A DNA stretch of 64,000 nt from positions 741,072-805,071 of the forward strand of contig FN649748.1 of assembly GCA_000310025.1 (NCBI GenBank). The letters run 5' to 3'. The stretch is from Ectocarpus siliculosus. Its lineage: Eukaryota; Sar; Phaeophyceae; Ectocarpales; Ectocarpaceae. Numbering within the stretch: the stretch's first letter is position 1; each line of letters starts with the position of its first letter. Under the pieces are notes generated by a model. The model saw only the letters and a list, made by a program, of their open reading frames with translations. It was not told the DNA's origin and did no database searches. Made by a program: the position numbers and the translations under genes. Of this stretch, positions 51,541 to 63,894 are shown in pieces.

Positions 51541-54500
51541 TCATGCAGCCCCAAACTCCTCCTCACGATGACCCACACTATTTCTTCTAGCCGCGACCTC
51601 GCCACTTCCTGCACCCGGAGTAGACGACCTAGAGACAGCGTGTGCCACGGCTGAGGGCGACGAAAAAGAAAACAATCTCCCCACCAAGGGTAAGCGTCTG
51701 CACGAGTCCAGCAGGCGGCCCCGTGGAGAGAAAATGGAGGGGGGCGCCGCCAGCCGAACCGGGGTCGTTGACGCGCTCGGGACCAAGACGCCCTCCGCCC
51801 GCAGGAGGCGCATCTGTCGCTGCTCCAGCTCGGACGCGTCGACGATTCGGCGGAACCCCTCCGTCTCGATGAAATCCCTCTGGAAGTTGGTCTACGCTCG
51901 CCGCCATGGTGGTTGGAGGGGGCAAGAGAGAGGGGACGGGGCGAGGGAAACGGGTGTTCTTGTTTCTCAGCTGGGTGCTTTTGAAGGAAGCGTAAGAATC
52001 ACTCTGATAAGCGCGTGTCGAAACTATTTCTTCGACAGTGAGGTGGCAGTTTTGAGTTTTGGATTCGTGTCGAGGAGGGTGCTCCTATAGGCATCCATGA
52101 TGCCGGTAAAACCTTTGCGGCTGGCAAAAGTACGGTAAAAGAGTGCGAGTGATCGTCCGCCACCCAGCCCGACTTTCAAAGATCGATTGCTCCACAGCCA
52201 AGAGGACACGAAACCTACACGCGCGAAGAAAACTCTCCTCTACACCCTTTCAACAAATGCAAACTTGTTGCCGCCGATTTGCAGGCCTCTTGCTTCTTGT
52301 GTAATCGACCCAAAACGTCGCGGGAGATCGTTCGCACGCTTGCGGTACATTGCCTTGTTCTGGGAAACCCCAGACTTTCGCCAGACTTGGTAAATCGACA
52401 GCAACGATCGGCACCACTTGTCTTTCCTTACACCAAAATCAGCAAGATAAGCCTACGGGCCGCATTGGCGCGCACATCACGGTGTTCACGTGATACGGGT
52501 GAGTTTTGGATTGCAAAACTGGCAAGTGGAAGAGGCTTGGAGGCTCAACGACGGTCACTTTTCTCCCGTGTTACCTCCATAACGGCCAGAACCTCTGCTC
52601 TAGCGCGGTCGAAGATGTCGTAGGCCGTCACGTCCGTCGACAAAATCTCCTCCCGGCACTCCCCCGAAATGTTTACCTGCCAACCCGACACCAACGCGGC
52701 AGAATAGACCAAACGGAGGGAATGAGAACTACACGTTTTGTGCAATAGTGTGGCGTCTTGCTGCTGCAGGTGTGCCTGCAGGTAATTGTTCAGTATTCAC
52801 GATCACTTCGCTGGACTTGCTGTTACCACCAGGACGGCGGGTGTGTGTCACAGCATAGGTAAGTCACAGGGGATACAATACCCCAGTGACAACATTTTGG
52901 TGCCGTGTCTGAGATACTCTAGTGATCGCACGCTGTGGTAAGCTGGTTTTCCGTAGCGGACGTCATCATTTACAATGAATTGGCTGCGGCGCTGGGAAAA
53001 AGACAGTGACATCGGACGCTTGTCCGCACCTGATCAGGACTCCCTTCCCTGATGTACTGTTCCACAATGCGCATCGTCGCCGCCTGTAGAACAATCCGAC
53101 GGGGGGGGGGGGGAGCGTCCCCATCTATGGTGAGCTATCTGTAAGGGCATATCTTGGGTAGGTCGTTTCACTCCGTCCGAGGAACAAGACTCAGAGGCCA
53201 TGGGTTTGGGAGACGCGTGTTTCTTTCCCCCGTGAGGCTCCTCCGCGAGTCATCGCCACTGCCATCACAAACCGTTCAACCTTCTCTGTGCCGTCGGAGA
53301 GACACTCTCTCCAGAACCTTGAAAGGTACCTCCTATTCCCTTGTTGGCTTACCACTGGCCGTCCACTTTTTCCGTGACAACGGACTACGCGTTCAGAACG
53401 TGTGAAAAGCCGGACGCCCTTGTGGATCAACGTGCAATGAAGAAGCAGCACTGCCGAGCTATGTATGTCGAAGAAGGCAACTTACGAGCAGAGTCAGGGA
53501 CGGGGATTGACTAGTCCTCCTGAGGCTAAGGTTACTGCTTTCACAGCCGACCCACAATTGGTTCCTTTCGTATCGTTTAGATTCAACGTCATCATCGGCG
53601 TGCTTTAGGTCTAACGTAACCATGCCGACGTTACACCCGCTGAACCAACCATTGAGAACCTACACATTTACATGCAGGTCCACAGAACGATGGAAGTGTT
53701 TCGTGTTCTCATGGCTTCGTGATGCATTGCTACGGCACACGCCGAAACTCCACAAACACCTCATATGTAGCTCACGTTCACCGTCCAATCTTTCGGAATT
53801 TCGATGTGGAGTAGGACGTAGCGACTACGGTAGTCTCTGAAAAAAAAAAAACGTCAAGGGTCCTGGGTAGCGTGTTGGTGGGTGAGTGACTCGATCAACG
53901 GCACATGGAAGTCGCGTGCAATACACAACTTGGGGACAAGCCTTCGTTAAGCATCCCTGCTACTGCCGCTTCTTCACCTGTCTGCCGAAATAGCCCTTGA
54001 TCTCCTCCCTGTCTAGCGAGTCGAGGTAAAAGTCCACCAGCTCTTGGGCCACCATAGTCTCGACGTACTTCCGAAACTCGACGCGAAGTTGCTGCACGGA
54101 CAGTTGCTCCGCCAAGCTAGCCTTGAGCTGTAAAGGTGCATGTGTGATAGTTAGTTCGAGACACGGGGCGCCAAACAAAGTAAGGTAGATTCACTAGCAT
54201 GCCACGAGTTGATGAAAACGCCGGTTGTTTGCCACCGGTAGTGGCAGTATAAGTGAACAACTCCGATGAGGCCTGCATTGTGCGTACAATACAAGAGGGC
54301 TTGTACTTGGGGGGGGGGGGGGGTGTTCGTGAGAATCTCTCTCTCTCTCTTTGTCCTCCCCTCTGCGTCATCCGTGAAAGTCGGGAGGGAAATACAGAAT
54401 TAATATCGAATAGACGGGGAGTGAAACGAAGAAAATAAACTTGACAATCATTATTGAGCTGCTGGACGGAGGTCTACCATGCAAACCACGCACATCCTGC

Positions 54501-57244
54501 AAAATCCCATCCAGCATGAGCACCACATACGCTTTGGGAGTAATGACGTCTTGGCGTTTGGTGCTTACTTCTCCCTTGGCTGCCTGAGAATGGAAATATG
54601 TCCACATCTGTATTCCGCATGCTCAAACCAAACGGATCATCACGCTACCGGGCCCGCCCATCGACTGTCGGGCGTAAATGACGTACTCGGGCGCTCTCAA
54701 AAACACCTGCCAGCTACATATTCAAGCCAAATATCCAAGCCAAACTCGGTACAGATATGTCGCGCGTGGCTCGTCAAGCCGCGATCACACAATCCTCTGC
54801 GGACAAGCACACGCAACAACAACGATCCAGCGGCAACAACAAAAGTAACAGCAACAACAACGACCAACAACAACCCAGACCAACCAAAACAAGATCATTG
54901 CTGGAGTCACGAGCTGCGAGCGGCGGTTCCCGAACCTGCGCGGGCGAAGGCATCTCCGAGAAGCCCTTAGTGAACGAGTACAGGTACTCCGTGTCCCCCG
55001 CCAGCTTCCTCTTGATTGGCTCCCCTATGGAGCCCCACAGTAGCGTGTACGTCGTCAGCACCGGGTCTGGATCGTGTCACAACGGGAGGTAGGGGCAGAG
55101 GGATGTAACCGATAAGCGGTTTGCCGCCGCGATGGCATCGTGACCGCCACTGCCTTTATCGCTAACGTGGGTGTTGGACGAGCAAGATTCTTTCAGGTCT
55201 GGCACCTTCAACTAATCGCCTCCCCATGTTCCTAAGCCACAACCTCACCAACGATAGTCACCCTCAAAGGAAGGAAACGGCAGCAAAAATCATCAGGAAC
55301 GCGAAGGGAGACAGCGACTCACACACGATGGCCACTCTTCTGACGTAAACGTGTTGGTTGTTGAGGACTATGGCCACCACGGCCGCGTAGCTGAATAGGA
55401 GCAAAGTCAGGCATGACAGGGTCCACTTCATGGCCTCGTACTCGTTGAACTGCTTCCGGACCCACCTCAGCTGACGGGCGCACACAAACCTGATTCGGTA
55501 CAGCATCGATGGAATAGGACATAGGAGGCCTGTTGATGAAACTCCAAGAACAACAAAGGCCTACGGCAAGGATGGCGACGACATCTACCGCCACCCCCAA
55601 CGCAACCAAACACCCTCAAACGTGAAGCTATATACCCTCCACCGCTGTATTTTCTCCACCGCCATCCTCATCATCATCACAAAGTCCTTCCTTCGCCTCA
55701 CCAAAGATAGCAGATGGCGTAGAACCCCAGGGCGTTCATCGCCAGGACCACGTTCCTCGAATCCGTCGTTGTGTTGCAAGAATTGACAGTCTCGTCGAAG
55801 AAATGGAGATCTGGGAAAATAATGGCCGCCAACAGAGGACCCAGGCTGATACTCGACATCAGCATTACCTGGTACCTGACGGGTGGGGGACGTGGACATC
55901 GCTTAGCGACGTCTACTGACTACCAGGACATCAAACGTCATGCATTAAAAAAAAGATCGTGAATGTTTCACGCAACTTGTTTTTGCCTTCCCTCGAAGTT
56001 TCGCACGGCAGAGTACAAACAGAACACAAAAACTTTTCAAAGCTGATGAGTCTCTGAAACAGCCTCGACAATTGTGGTGTTATCTAAGATAACAGCGTGC
56101 GCACTTTACATCGACCCGGTGCGCCGATGGTAGACGCCGATAGAGACGTGACACACAGCCTCCTGGTTATGGAAGGTCGAACAGCGTGACTAGTTTGACC
56201 TCAACTCAGTCGCCCCCGGAATTATGAAAACAAAAAAACAGTGTGTTGGGACCGTACTCTAGGTCTAGGACCAACTCGGTGAACAGTTCGGCAAGGCCTC
56301 TTGATAGTCGAAAGCGATGAGGTTTGCTCCGCAGAAAAAATGATTAGAGTACGAACGAAAATCCCGGAACCGACCACAACACCAACCGGGAATGCTCACT
56401 TTGCTGGCCACATGTGGTCGTCGTGCTTGATCAAAATCCTCCACATCCGGTAAACCCGAACGGCAAACGACATCATGTGCGCTAGTAGTGTCGACCACGA
56501 AAAGATTACCTTGGGGATGATGAAAAACAGTGAGGGGGGGGGGGGGGAGGGTAAGACAAACACACGAACGCGAAGTGGTCACACAAAGGTGATGCCTGGA
56601 GCAGCAGATGGAGAGAAAAGGGCACACCAAAGCGCTGAGAGGGAGAAGGGAAGCCGACAGAGCGGAATGTGGAGTGCAAACAACGACATGGAACCCGCTT
56701 GAAAGAGCCGCCGATCTCCTCTCTACACACGAAACGAGGACACATGTACCACGCAGCGCCGCCCGAGACAAGCCGCAAGGACGTCGTGTCGCGCTAAAAC
56801 AAACGCAACGCTTCACATTAAAGGGAGGGTCCGACCTAACGTTCGACAGTCACACGGAACTGGAACATGCTCATACAGTCCCGCACCCTTGCCAGCCACT
56901 AGGTTCTATGTGACAATAGAGCGCGATCCCGCGGAAGTGGCTCCGATCCATGTCACCCTTCATCCGCCACCTGGCACAAGTGACCGCCGCCACCACCTCT
57001 CCACCCCGTACACCGCCCGTTTGACATTCACTCCCAGTTTTGCGAGAGTCGATCTGGTGCCGTGCCGCCTGCGCCTAAGTTCGACACCTGAAACGCTAAC
57101 ATGTCACCACGAAAATCAGCAAAAAACCCAGAGAGCAGGACGAAGGGGTGCATGCAACAGTACGGTGTATCCAACTCGTCCAAAGCGCACCGATGTGTCG
57201 CCGCCCAATATCCTCAGTGATGACCCACGACGGATAGAGAGAGA

Positions 57245-57280
<36 letters not shown>

Positions 57281-57834
57281 TGGAGAGAGAGAGATAGAGG
57301 CTCACCTCAAAGTAGCAGTTGGCGAGGAAGTCGCCTTCACTCCTCTCGATGATGCCGGTCTCTAGAGCAGACGCAAAGGTCCACGCGAAACCCGCGAGCG
57401 TCTGGACGAAAATACAAGGGACGAGAGGAGAGAGAAAAGACAACGGAAAAGTCAGCGCCTTGGGGGGGAGGGGTTTCGAAGGAGGAGGTAGTGGGAGAAG
57501 GGCGTAGAGGAAAGAAAGAGAGAGAGAGAGCGGATAGGTAACTTCGAGGCACTTTTTTAATTCTGCTTCAAGCACAGACAAGACAGAGCTAACCGCCTGA
57601 GAGAGACAACAACAGCAACAACAAGGACAACGATCAAAAAGGCGTGCGTTGCATCATATTCCTACCCACCATGATGATGACGATATCGACGTTCTTGGTG
57701 ACGTATGGTGGCCACTTCCGCCACCGAATTAGATGGATGCACACCCCCAGGGCAAAGGCTTGGAACGCACCCACCATTCCCAGCATGACGTAATCGACAA
57801 AGGTTAAAGGCTCCCACGGCTCTTCGTCCGACAT
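51541..57834 (-). CDS. 7TM-RGS protein, paralogue C
   Basis: Ten exons: 57834-57670, 57401-57306, 56509-56400, 55875-55702, 55489-55323, 55066-54936, 54127-53978, 53083-53030, 52676-52575, 51891-51541 (TGA), 499 residues. The first exon starts MSDEEPWEPL, as in B. Core motifs: KNVDIVII, HMMSFAVRVYRMWRILIKHD, FFDETVNSCNTTTDSRNVVL, RQLRWVRKQFNEYEAMKW, YTLLWGSIGEP, VEFRKYVETMVAQELVDFYL, GECREEIL, YDIFDRARAEVLAVME, DFIETEGFRRIVDASELEQ. Exon 4 is nearly identical to B, differing mainly in the helix after PLLAA (IIF for VLV). Same predicted topology and RGS role as its neighbours. The exon 2 donor (57305) is followed at once by a roughly 60-base CT run on the coding strand. The C-terminal tail after LPLVGRLFS is not conserved with A, and its reading frame is the least certain part. 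Confidence 0.87.
57236..57298. repeat. (GA)n microsatellite beside a splice donor
   Basis: GA run broken by single GATA and GATG units, seven bases from the exon 2 donor of RGS paralogue C. On the transcript it is a polypyrimidine (CU)n tract immediately downstream of the 5' splice site. Confidence 0.95.
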
Positions 57835-57879
57835 CCTTCGTCACCTCTCTCCGAAATCCGTGCAATTCTAAAGCGTGAC

Positions 57880-57927
57880 TTCAACCTGATGACACGCCCC
57901 GCGAGACTTCCTGTCAGGCCACGGGGG
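57880..57927 (-). promoter_or_regulatory. Conserved block upstream of RGS paralogue C
   Basis: ACCTGATGACACGCCCC then GCGAGACTTCCTGTCAGGCC and a GGGGGAGATGGGG end, about 46 bases before the ATG. It matches the equivalent sequence before paralogue B and, less well, A. Confidence 0.5.
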
Positions 57928-60469
57928 AGATGGGGACGTAGTTTCGAGCGTATTGGGCAGGATATTACACGTGGGCCACCGTTGTGTGCTCCTTCCACCG
58001 ACCGCGAGGTTTGACAGAAATATTTCCAACTTTGGGATTCTGGGTATCGTTCAACATATGTAAAATATGGTTGTTCTCCATTTAATAAACATGAGCCAGT
58101 TGCAGTAGATAAGGGAGACAAGAAGAAGACGCTTATTAGTGGGAAATATCGTCTCTTTAGGTGGTTTGAGTTTGTTTTGAAGATCGGCGGGGCTTATCCC
58201 TCAATCTGACTTAGCCCCACGACGGAGCAAGTGCTTAATCCCGCTACGACATGGACTGGTGATTCGGAGGGCATATTTTTATTTGAATGCCGTTTGCGTC
58301 TCTCTGAATCCCTGTGACAAGTACGGTTCAACGAGCTCGCTCTTTGATGAAGCATTTGATGGGGTTATTCCTGCGCAACATACATTGTTGTTCATTGTTT
58401 TCTGCCCAGTGAAACCGTTCCAGGCTCTGCTCATTGGTGCCCTTGAAACATTAGCACCGGTCCGACTGACGTGCTAGGTGGGGAAGGAGCCAGGTACTAT
58501 CTACCACGCACAAATTGAGAGTGTGGAGGAAGACGGCTGCGGTGGCAGTGCTCTATCGTGCTTCCATACCGCCACCCTGTCGGACTTCCAGCGTGGTTCA
58601 ATTTTTCTCTTTGTTCGTAACGTCCGTGTTTCAGACTGGACGGGCAAGGTTGTGCTGCTGTAGGCTTCATTCGCGTTGTGCATTGCCTCCTAACGAAGAT
58701 GCATCCAGGTACGGGCGCGCTTCGCCGAAAATGGGCCCCGCATTTGTCACGGCTAGGGTGGCCGATGACTGAGGAAATTTCACGCACTGGGAGACGTAAG
58801 GCCTCTCGAGATGTCTCTATTGTACCGCATGGACTAGACGACATAATAGAAAAACGTGCCAAACGTCGCTAGCGATTCAATATTTGAAGCAATATGTACG
58901 CATCAAGGCCCGCTTGTACTTCAAGGGTAAGGAAACATCACAATAAAAACAAAACTAGTGCGTACAATTGTATAGAAAAGAAACAACACCTGGTGGACGT
59001 TGATAATACCCTACTACTTTGAAGCTTGGACGGGGGCAACGATTAAAAAAAGTCAGGCCTGGGGCCGAAATCGACCTTTGTGTTCCGACGGGCACCCCAA
59101 GAAGGACTACAAGTATATGTGTAGTGCTGTTATGTACCAGTATGTGCTTACGTCAGGGAACAATCTCTGAGACTGTCGGGCACACGCATACCATATGCAG
59201 GAACAAGACGGGCGACGGGATGGCTTCCGGTACGACGGCGATTTTGCCAAATGCAAGTGCGTGGTCTGGCCTTCCGAACAACAATTGTTGCTGTTGTTGT
59301 TGCTGTCTTCACATTAAAAACCGTTCCGATCTCTCTCTACCCAGTACCTTCGTATGTCCGTACTGATCCAACACTCGACGCGGTCGATTCCCGTGGTCAC
59401 AGGTTAAGGTACACTCAAATAAACTGGCCCCGAGGGGTCCGCAAGCCAATAGAAATCAACGACAGATATTCTGGAGTTCTCCATTCCCTCCGCGCGCTAT
59501 GCGAGGTATCAACTGAGACTAGGAGTCACTATCACGGGCCGGAGAGAAAGAGGTACACCCCCTTGGTTCAATCTTGGTACTTCACAACGCAAGCAGAGAC
59601 AAGGCCATCTGGCACAGAAAAAGAGAGAAAAAGAGAAAACAGAGAAAAAGGAAACAGTAAGGCAAGATGGGACGCCGCAAATGGTGTCTGCACAGCAGAC
59701 GCCGCTAAAGGTTGTCGGAACCTGAACGGTTGCACACGTCAACTTGCGTAATGTTGGTGTAACGAGTACAGCCGAGTCAATAGTCTATAGTAAACGCTGT
59801 GAGAGATCGGAACGCTTGGTGACAACATCAACGACCATAGCGTAGCAACAGCAGTGTGTACTACGAACACCAACGTTTCGGTTCGACGACGCTGCCGAAC
59901 ACTGCCTCCCAGCACGGGGACACCTGATGATGGGCGTTAGGCAGGTACTCCTGCCTGAGGTGTAGCTCTCAAGCGAGGTGTGAGATTGGTGCGAGACACC
60001 TCGGTGATCGGAGACTGGAGACCGCTTCGCTTCAAAAGTGTGGTCGTACGGCCATCTTTCTCTCTCGCTCGCAAAGGGCAGAATATGCGCATCAGGAGGC
60101 GCCTTTTCCTCCAACAAGTCCTCACCTTGAACCCCTTTACTACAAGTCGTATGCACAGCACACGTCATAGGTCGTCTCTGCAACCCGCACACATGACAGA
60201 CCTTCTCGGCACAACGCCCCGCCGCGGTTGAACAAGGACAAGAGTTTTCACTTGTCTTTGCCATGCCAGGCGTGCGGATGCGGACCCTCGTGTGAGTCCA
60301 CATGTATAAGTATGTACGTCCCCGCTCGACACGCCCCCTCTCTTTCCCTCTCTCCCTGCCTAAGTGCCAGCAGGCATGGAACTCTGCCCGCCCTCGGCAG
60401 TGCGTCAAGCTAATAGGATATTAGGTCGAAATTACCCTCGTTTCCACAACCGAACCTCGTTGTCGTGCG

Positions 60470-61310
60470 TGACGGGACCGGAAATAATTGAATCAACACG
60501 GGATGGGTAATTTTGAGAAGAGTTTATTTTTGAACGACCGCGCGTTGTTTACTCGCACCGGTGCAATCAGGGTCCGTTGAGCATCTTACACCCCGCGTGA
60601 CATCCCCACACAACCAAGCACCAATACAAGCACACGAGAACGGGCTTGAGCGTGCCGAGTGTTACTTAGCTTGTTCTCCGCTCTCCGTCTCCTGATCATA
60701 CAGCAGCATGCAAGTTCGTTAAATCTTGAATTCGAAACAAGCGTTGACCGACCCGGTGCCGACTGCTGCAGATTGACCACCGCGGCTGACTGTGAGCAGG
60801 TTTTCTGACAAACCCACCTTTTTCGTCCAATCACCATAGGCACGGTGTAGCACCGTCCGCAGCTTGTAACCTCCTTGTCCCAGTGCTTTGTCCTCACCAG
60901 TCACCAGCAGTAGATCAACTACTCGGAGGGAAAAAATGCCGCCCCTCATTGATCAAGAAGAAGGATGAGCAGGCGTTTTTAGGAAGGGGACGAACACCTT
61001 ACTTTACAGTAACCGTCCCGTGGTTGGTCAACTCATTTTTTTTTTTCCTTAATATGACGAATCCATCTCTATAAAAATAGAAAAGAGTAGTCTTTCTGTG
61101 TGTGTTTTTATTATTCCTTAATAGAAAAAGAGTCTTTTTTGTTTTTTCATCAGTTTTATTATTCCTTAATTAATCAATTATATGCGTACGTATGACCCAA
61201 CGAATCCAGCTTTTCCAAGAAGATCCCGATATCATGTCCCACATCCCCACAAACTCTTGAGGTGCCCCAAGCCCGGGGTCCGTGGCTGTTGCTGCTTGTA
61301 CTCCACGCAC
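60470..61310. repeat. Dispersed repeat, copy 2, with AT-rich insertion
   Basis: It shares ordered blocks with 48960-49640: TTGAATCAACACGGGATGG, CATCCCCACACAACCAAGCA, CAATCACCATAGGCACGGTG, GTCCGTGGCTGTTGCTGCTT. A segment of about 340 bases (60890-61230), including an AT-rich part that carries the block shared with 12898-12933, separates the last two blocks here. Confidence 0.55.
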
Positions 61311-62493
61311 ACATCCGCAGACAGACCAACAGCATGATGTGGACAATTCTTTTCCTGTGACTCGTATTCTTCCAATGTACACGCCAGCAGAGAGCGATTC
61401 GAACATGCCGGCAATCGAAGACACACTCTTCTCGTATGTATGCGCTGGCAGATACTAATTAATATATAATGTACAAAGTATAGTCCACAACCAACCACAA
61501 CGCATGTTTTGTAGTGGATGCATTTGTGTTGGCGTTTCTTCGTATCGCTACAAGAGTAGCGTATTTGCGTATCCGCCTTATTTGGCGCTGTCGATACTAA
61601 AAGTAAAAAATATAAGTAGGGGATGGACACACCGTACGGCAGTACAAAGTTACTTCCGTTATGGGGGTAGCGCACGGCCTATCGATGCCAGATAGATGCA
61701 CTCTGTCAATATAGTACAGCAGTAGTAGCAGTTGGTTGCGGCACTTGCACGCCCACACGAAAACCCAGAAAACTGCACTGCCTGTAGCGTGGTTATTATT
61801 ATTATGACTGCCGTCGGGTACACCGCCGTCTTAGATGATTGATTGATTGTTATCTCTTTGACTTCCTTCTTCCTTCCATTTCGCGGAACGGACGACATGA
61901 ACGGACAAACAACTTGCCAGCCAAATCGAACGACCGTGGCGGGAATAAAAGATTGGCTGATTCTTTATGTGTATGTGTGTAAAAAGCGGTAGCTATAGTT
62001 GCTATAATACAGTATTGTAGGTGGTAAGCGGTAGGCGGTAAGCGGGTGCATGATCGTCCCGATTGTCCGAGATGGACCACAACTGTTTGGCAGCTTTTTC
62101 AACGTCAACCTCCTCGCTCACACAAACGAGCACCGGACAACACCTTGGACCTTGGACGCTTGGACGCGACTGAGAGGTACATTACAGTGAGCTTGATTGA
62201 AATATGCAGTGGGGCCTCACCTCCGACGGTGCACAGCAGTGTATCTACTGCCGTAAGTAGTGTACATATACGGTAGTTCCCGCCTGTTGCCGAATGGATT
62301 TGTGTGTCCAGATCATGTGCATGCACGCGTGCATACAAACCGGGATGACTTCACAGAACCAGGTTATCATTGTTTGCTTTGTTGGTGAAAACACTGCTGT
62401 ACGCACTCTGTTGCTCGTGCGTTCCTCGCCCGGTGGTTCCATGATGCCCCACCAATGGGGTACCATTAACGCTCATCCACTCACTGCCTCTCT

Positions 62494-62870
62494 ATGTCCC
62501 CCTACCTGGATTTTCTGCTGCACGCTGCGTATGATGGTGATACCCACACTCACTGTCGTTTGCTAGGCAGCAAGACGCGGGTAAGGAGGTTCCGACCGCG
62601 GGTGGCGACGATTCGGTTGTGTGCCTGCTCTTACGTGCGCATTTCTTTCCCTCAAGTCAATCAACCACCTCTGTCAATCTCGTCCACGTTCCACAGGATC
62701 CGATGACGGTCCCCGACACCCACGATGATGATGTTATAAGTAGTCCCCTATGGCTGACGGACCATGTTCTTCCTTCTTCATTCGTTGTCTTCTTCGAACG
62801 TAAACAACGACACAGTCTAGTCTATGTGCGAGAACCCCGGTCATTTGTTATGCCTCCCGCTACGCCTTAG
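62494..62870 (+). CDS. Hypothetical small protein, two exons
   Basis: Exon 1 (62494-62580) starts at ATG, reads MSPYLDFLLHAAYDGD... and ends LLGSKTR at a strong donor (CGG/gtaagg) in phase 0. The 116-base intron ends ccacgttccacag. Exon 2 (62697-62870) reads DPMTVPDTHDDDV... SFVVFFERKQRHSLVYV and stops at TAG, giving 86 residues. Donor, acceptor, phase and stop all agree. No domain is recognised and the start could lie further upstream if another exon exists. Confidence 0.4.
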
Positions 62871-63630
62871 ACAGACAGACGTTCGGGAGTATGCATAAGT
62901 AGGATTGGTCTCCACAGCTGTCTTGTAGCGTGTCTAATTGTATGCACATTGTTTCCGTTTTCCTCATGAGAGACACCCCCGAGCCTCTTGTCCGCCGTAG
63001 CATGGGACTCGACCTTCATGAAGAAAGATTTTGAGAGACGAAAAACTTGGGAGAGGCCCGCTGGGAATAAATAATATCTGGGTGCTCGGACACAGAATAT
63101 TAACCGTTCCGGGTAGACTTCGCGACCCAACTTACTTCCTTCTTGGAGATGCCATTCTGTGCTCGTCGTTGGTCTGATTGAAAATCCACACCAACCCGTG
63201 CTTTCTCGTTCTCTGTATTGTATGCGACCCAAGCCTACGGTACGACGAATGGTTTCGGCTGCATCCTGGTAGATCCGACGACGCCGCGGTATTGAAGTCA
63301 GGATTAGATAGATATGCCGACCCGTTCGGCCAGCTTGCCATTTTGGGATCTTGTGTGATTGTCACTATCAGTAAAAACGTGGTGGGGCACCTGTACCACA
63401 GATTGTAAATTTCCCTCGATTGTTTTCATTTTGATATCTACTATGCTGAGGTGCAGTAACGTACTGTAAAATTGTCCGCATGAAAAGGGCTGTGGTTCCA
63501 CAGCGGAGGACTCCATAGGGATAATATCATGATACACATGCATCAAAATTGGAGTCGTTTTTCATTCATACGGAGGGAGCCGCATATTCTTTGTTTTTAT
63601 CGAATTGGCTTTGATGTATCTTCCTAACAG
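62871..63630. other. Unassigned region
   Basis: Overlapping frames of 75-120 codons on both strands (62867-63408) give protein-like stretches on either strand, such as YDEWFRLHPGRSDDAAVL on plus and NGSAYLSNPDFNTAASSDL on minus. Neither strand can be preferred from sequence alone. Confidence 0.25.
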
Positions 63631-63894
63631 CTAACGTTGGCGAAGGTTGTGAGGGTCGTAGACAAACGACATGGGGTTCACCGATGTCCCGAACAATTCC
63701 ATCAAGCACGGAATTGCAGTACATATCGGCGGACACCCTAGTATAAGGCTCGCACAGCACGCAACCTGATTTTCAAACCCTGTTTGCTCCAGACAATCAA
63801 CCCAAAAGGGTGGTGTTGGACAGATTTGCCGATAGGTTTCCTTCGACATGTCGATCGGCTTTGGCGACCTGTTGGCTACGGAGCAATCGCTCAT
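63631..63894 (-). CDS. Hypothetical protein, single open frame or first exon
   Basis: ATG 63894 opens 87 codons to a TAG, beginning MSDCSVANRSPKPIDMSKET and containing PPFWVDCLEQTGFENQ and a Cys/Pro-rich hydrophobic stretch (VACCASLILGCPPICTAIPC). It may instead splice after FENQ (gttgcg) to a segment at about 63394 (acceptor gtggtacag, VPHHVFTDSDNH...). No family recognised. Confidence 0.28.
   Translation of the reverse strand: MSDCSVANRSPKPIDMSKETYRQICPTPPFWVDCLEQTGFENQVACCASLILGCPPICTAIPCLMELFGTSVNPMSFVYDPHNLRQR

Larger units (their letters stand above)
57835..62493. other. Intergenic region right of the RGS array
   Basis: It starts with the conserved upstream block of paralogue C (57880-57927). 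A 166-codon plus-strand frame at 59251-59751 and a 207-codon minus-strand frame at 59785-60408 are open but unassigned. A dispersed repeat covers 60470-61310. No gene is well supported. Confidence 0.4.

Noticed and set aside
59251-59751. 166-codon plus-strand open frame (contains GVRKPIEINDRYSGVLHSL)
   Set aside because: Somewhat protein-like but isolated, with no recognisable family, splice partners or start context. It could be a fragment of a mobile element, which I cannot show.
59785-60408. 207-codon minus-strand frame with CHVCG and TCAVHTTC
   Set aside because: The spacing recalls a zinc-binding tail of some transposases, but no other part of such a protein is visible and the rest of the frame looks random.
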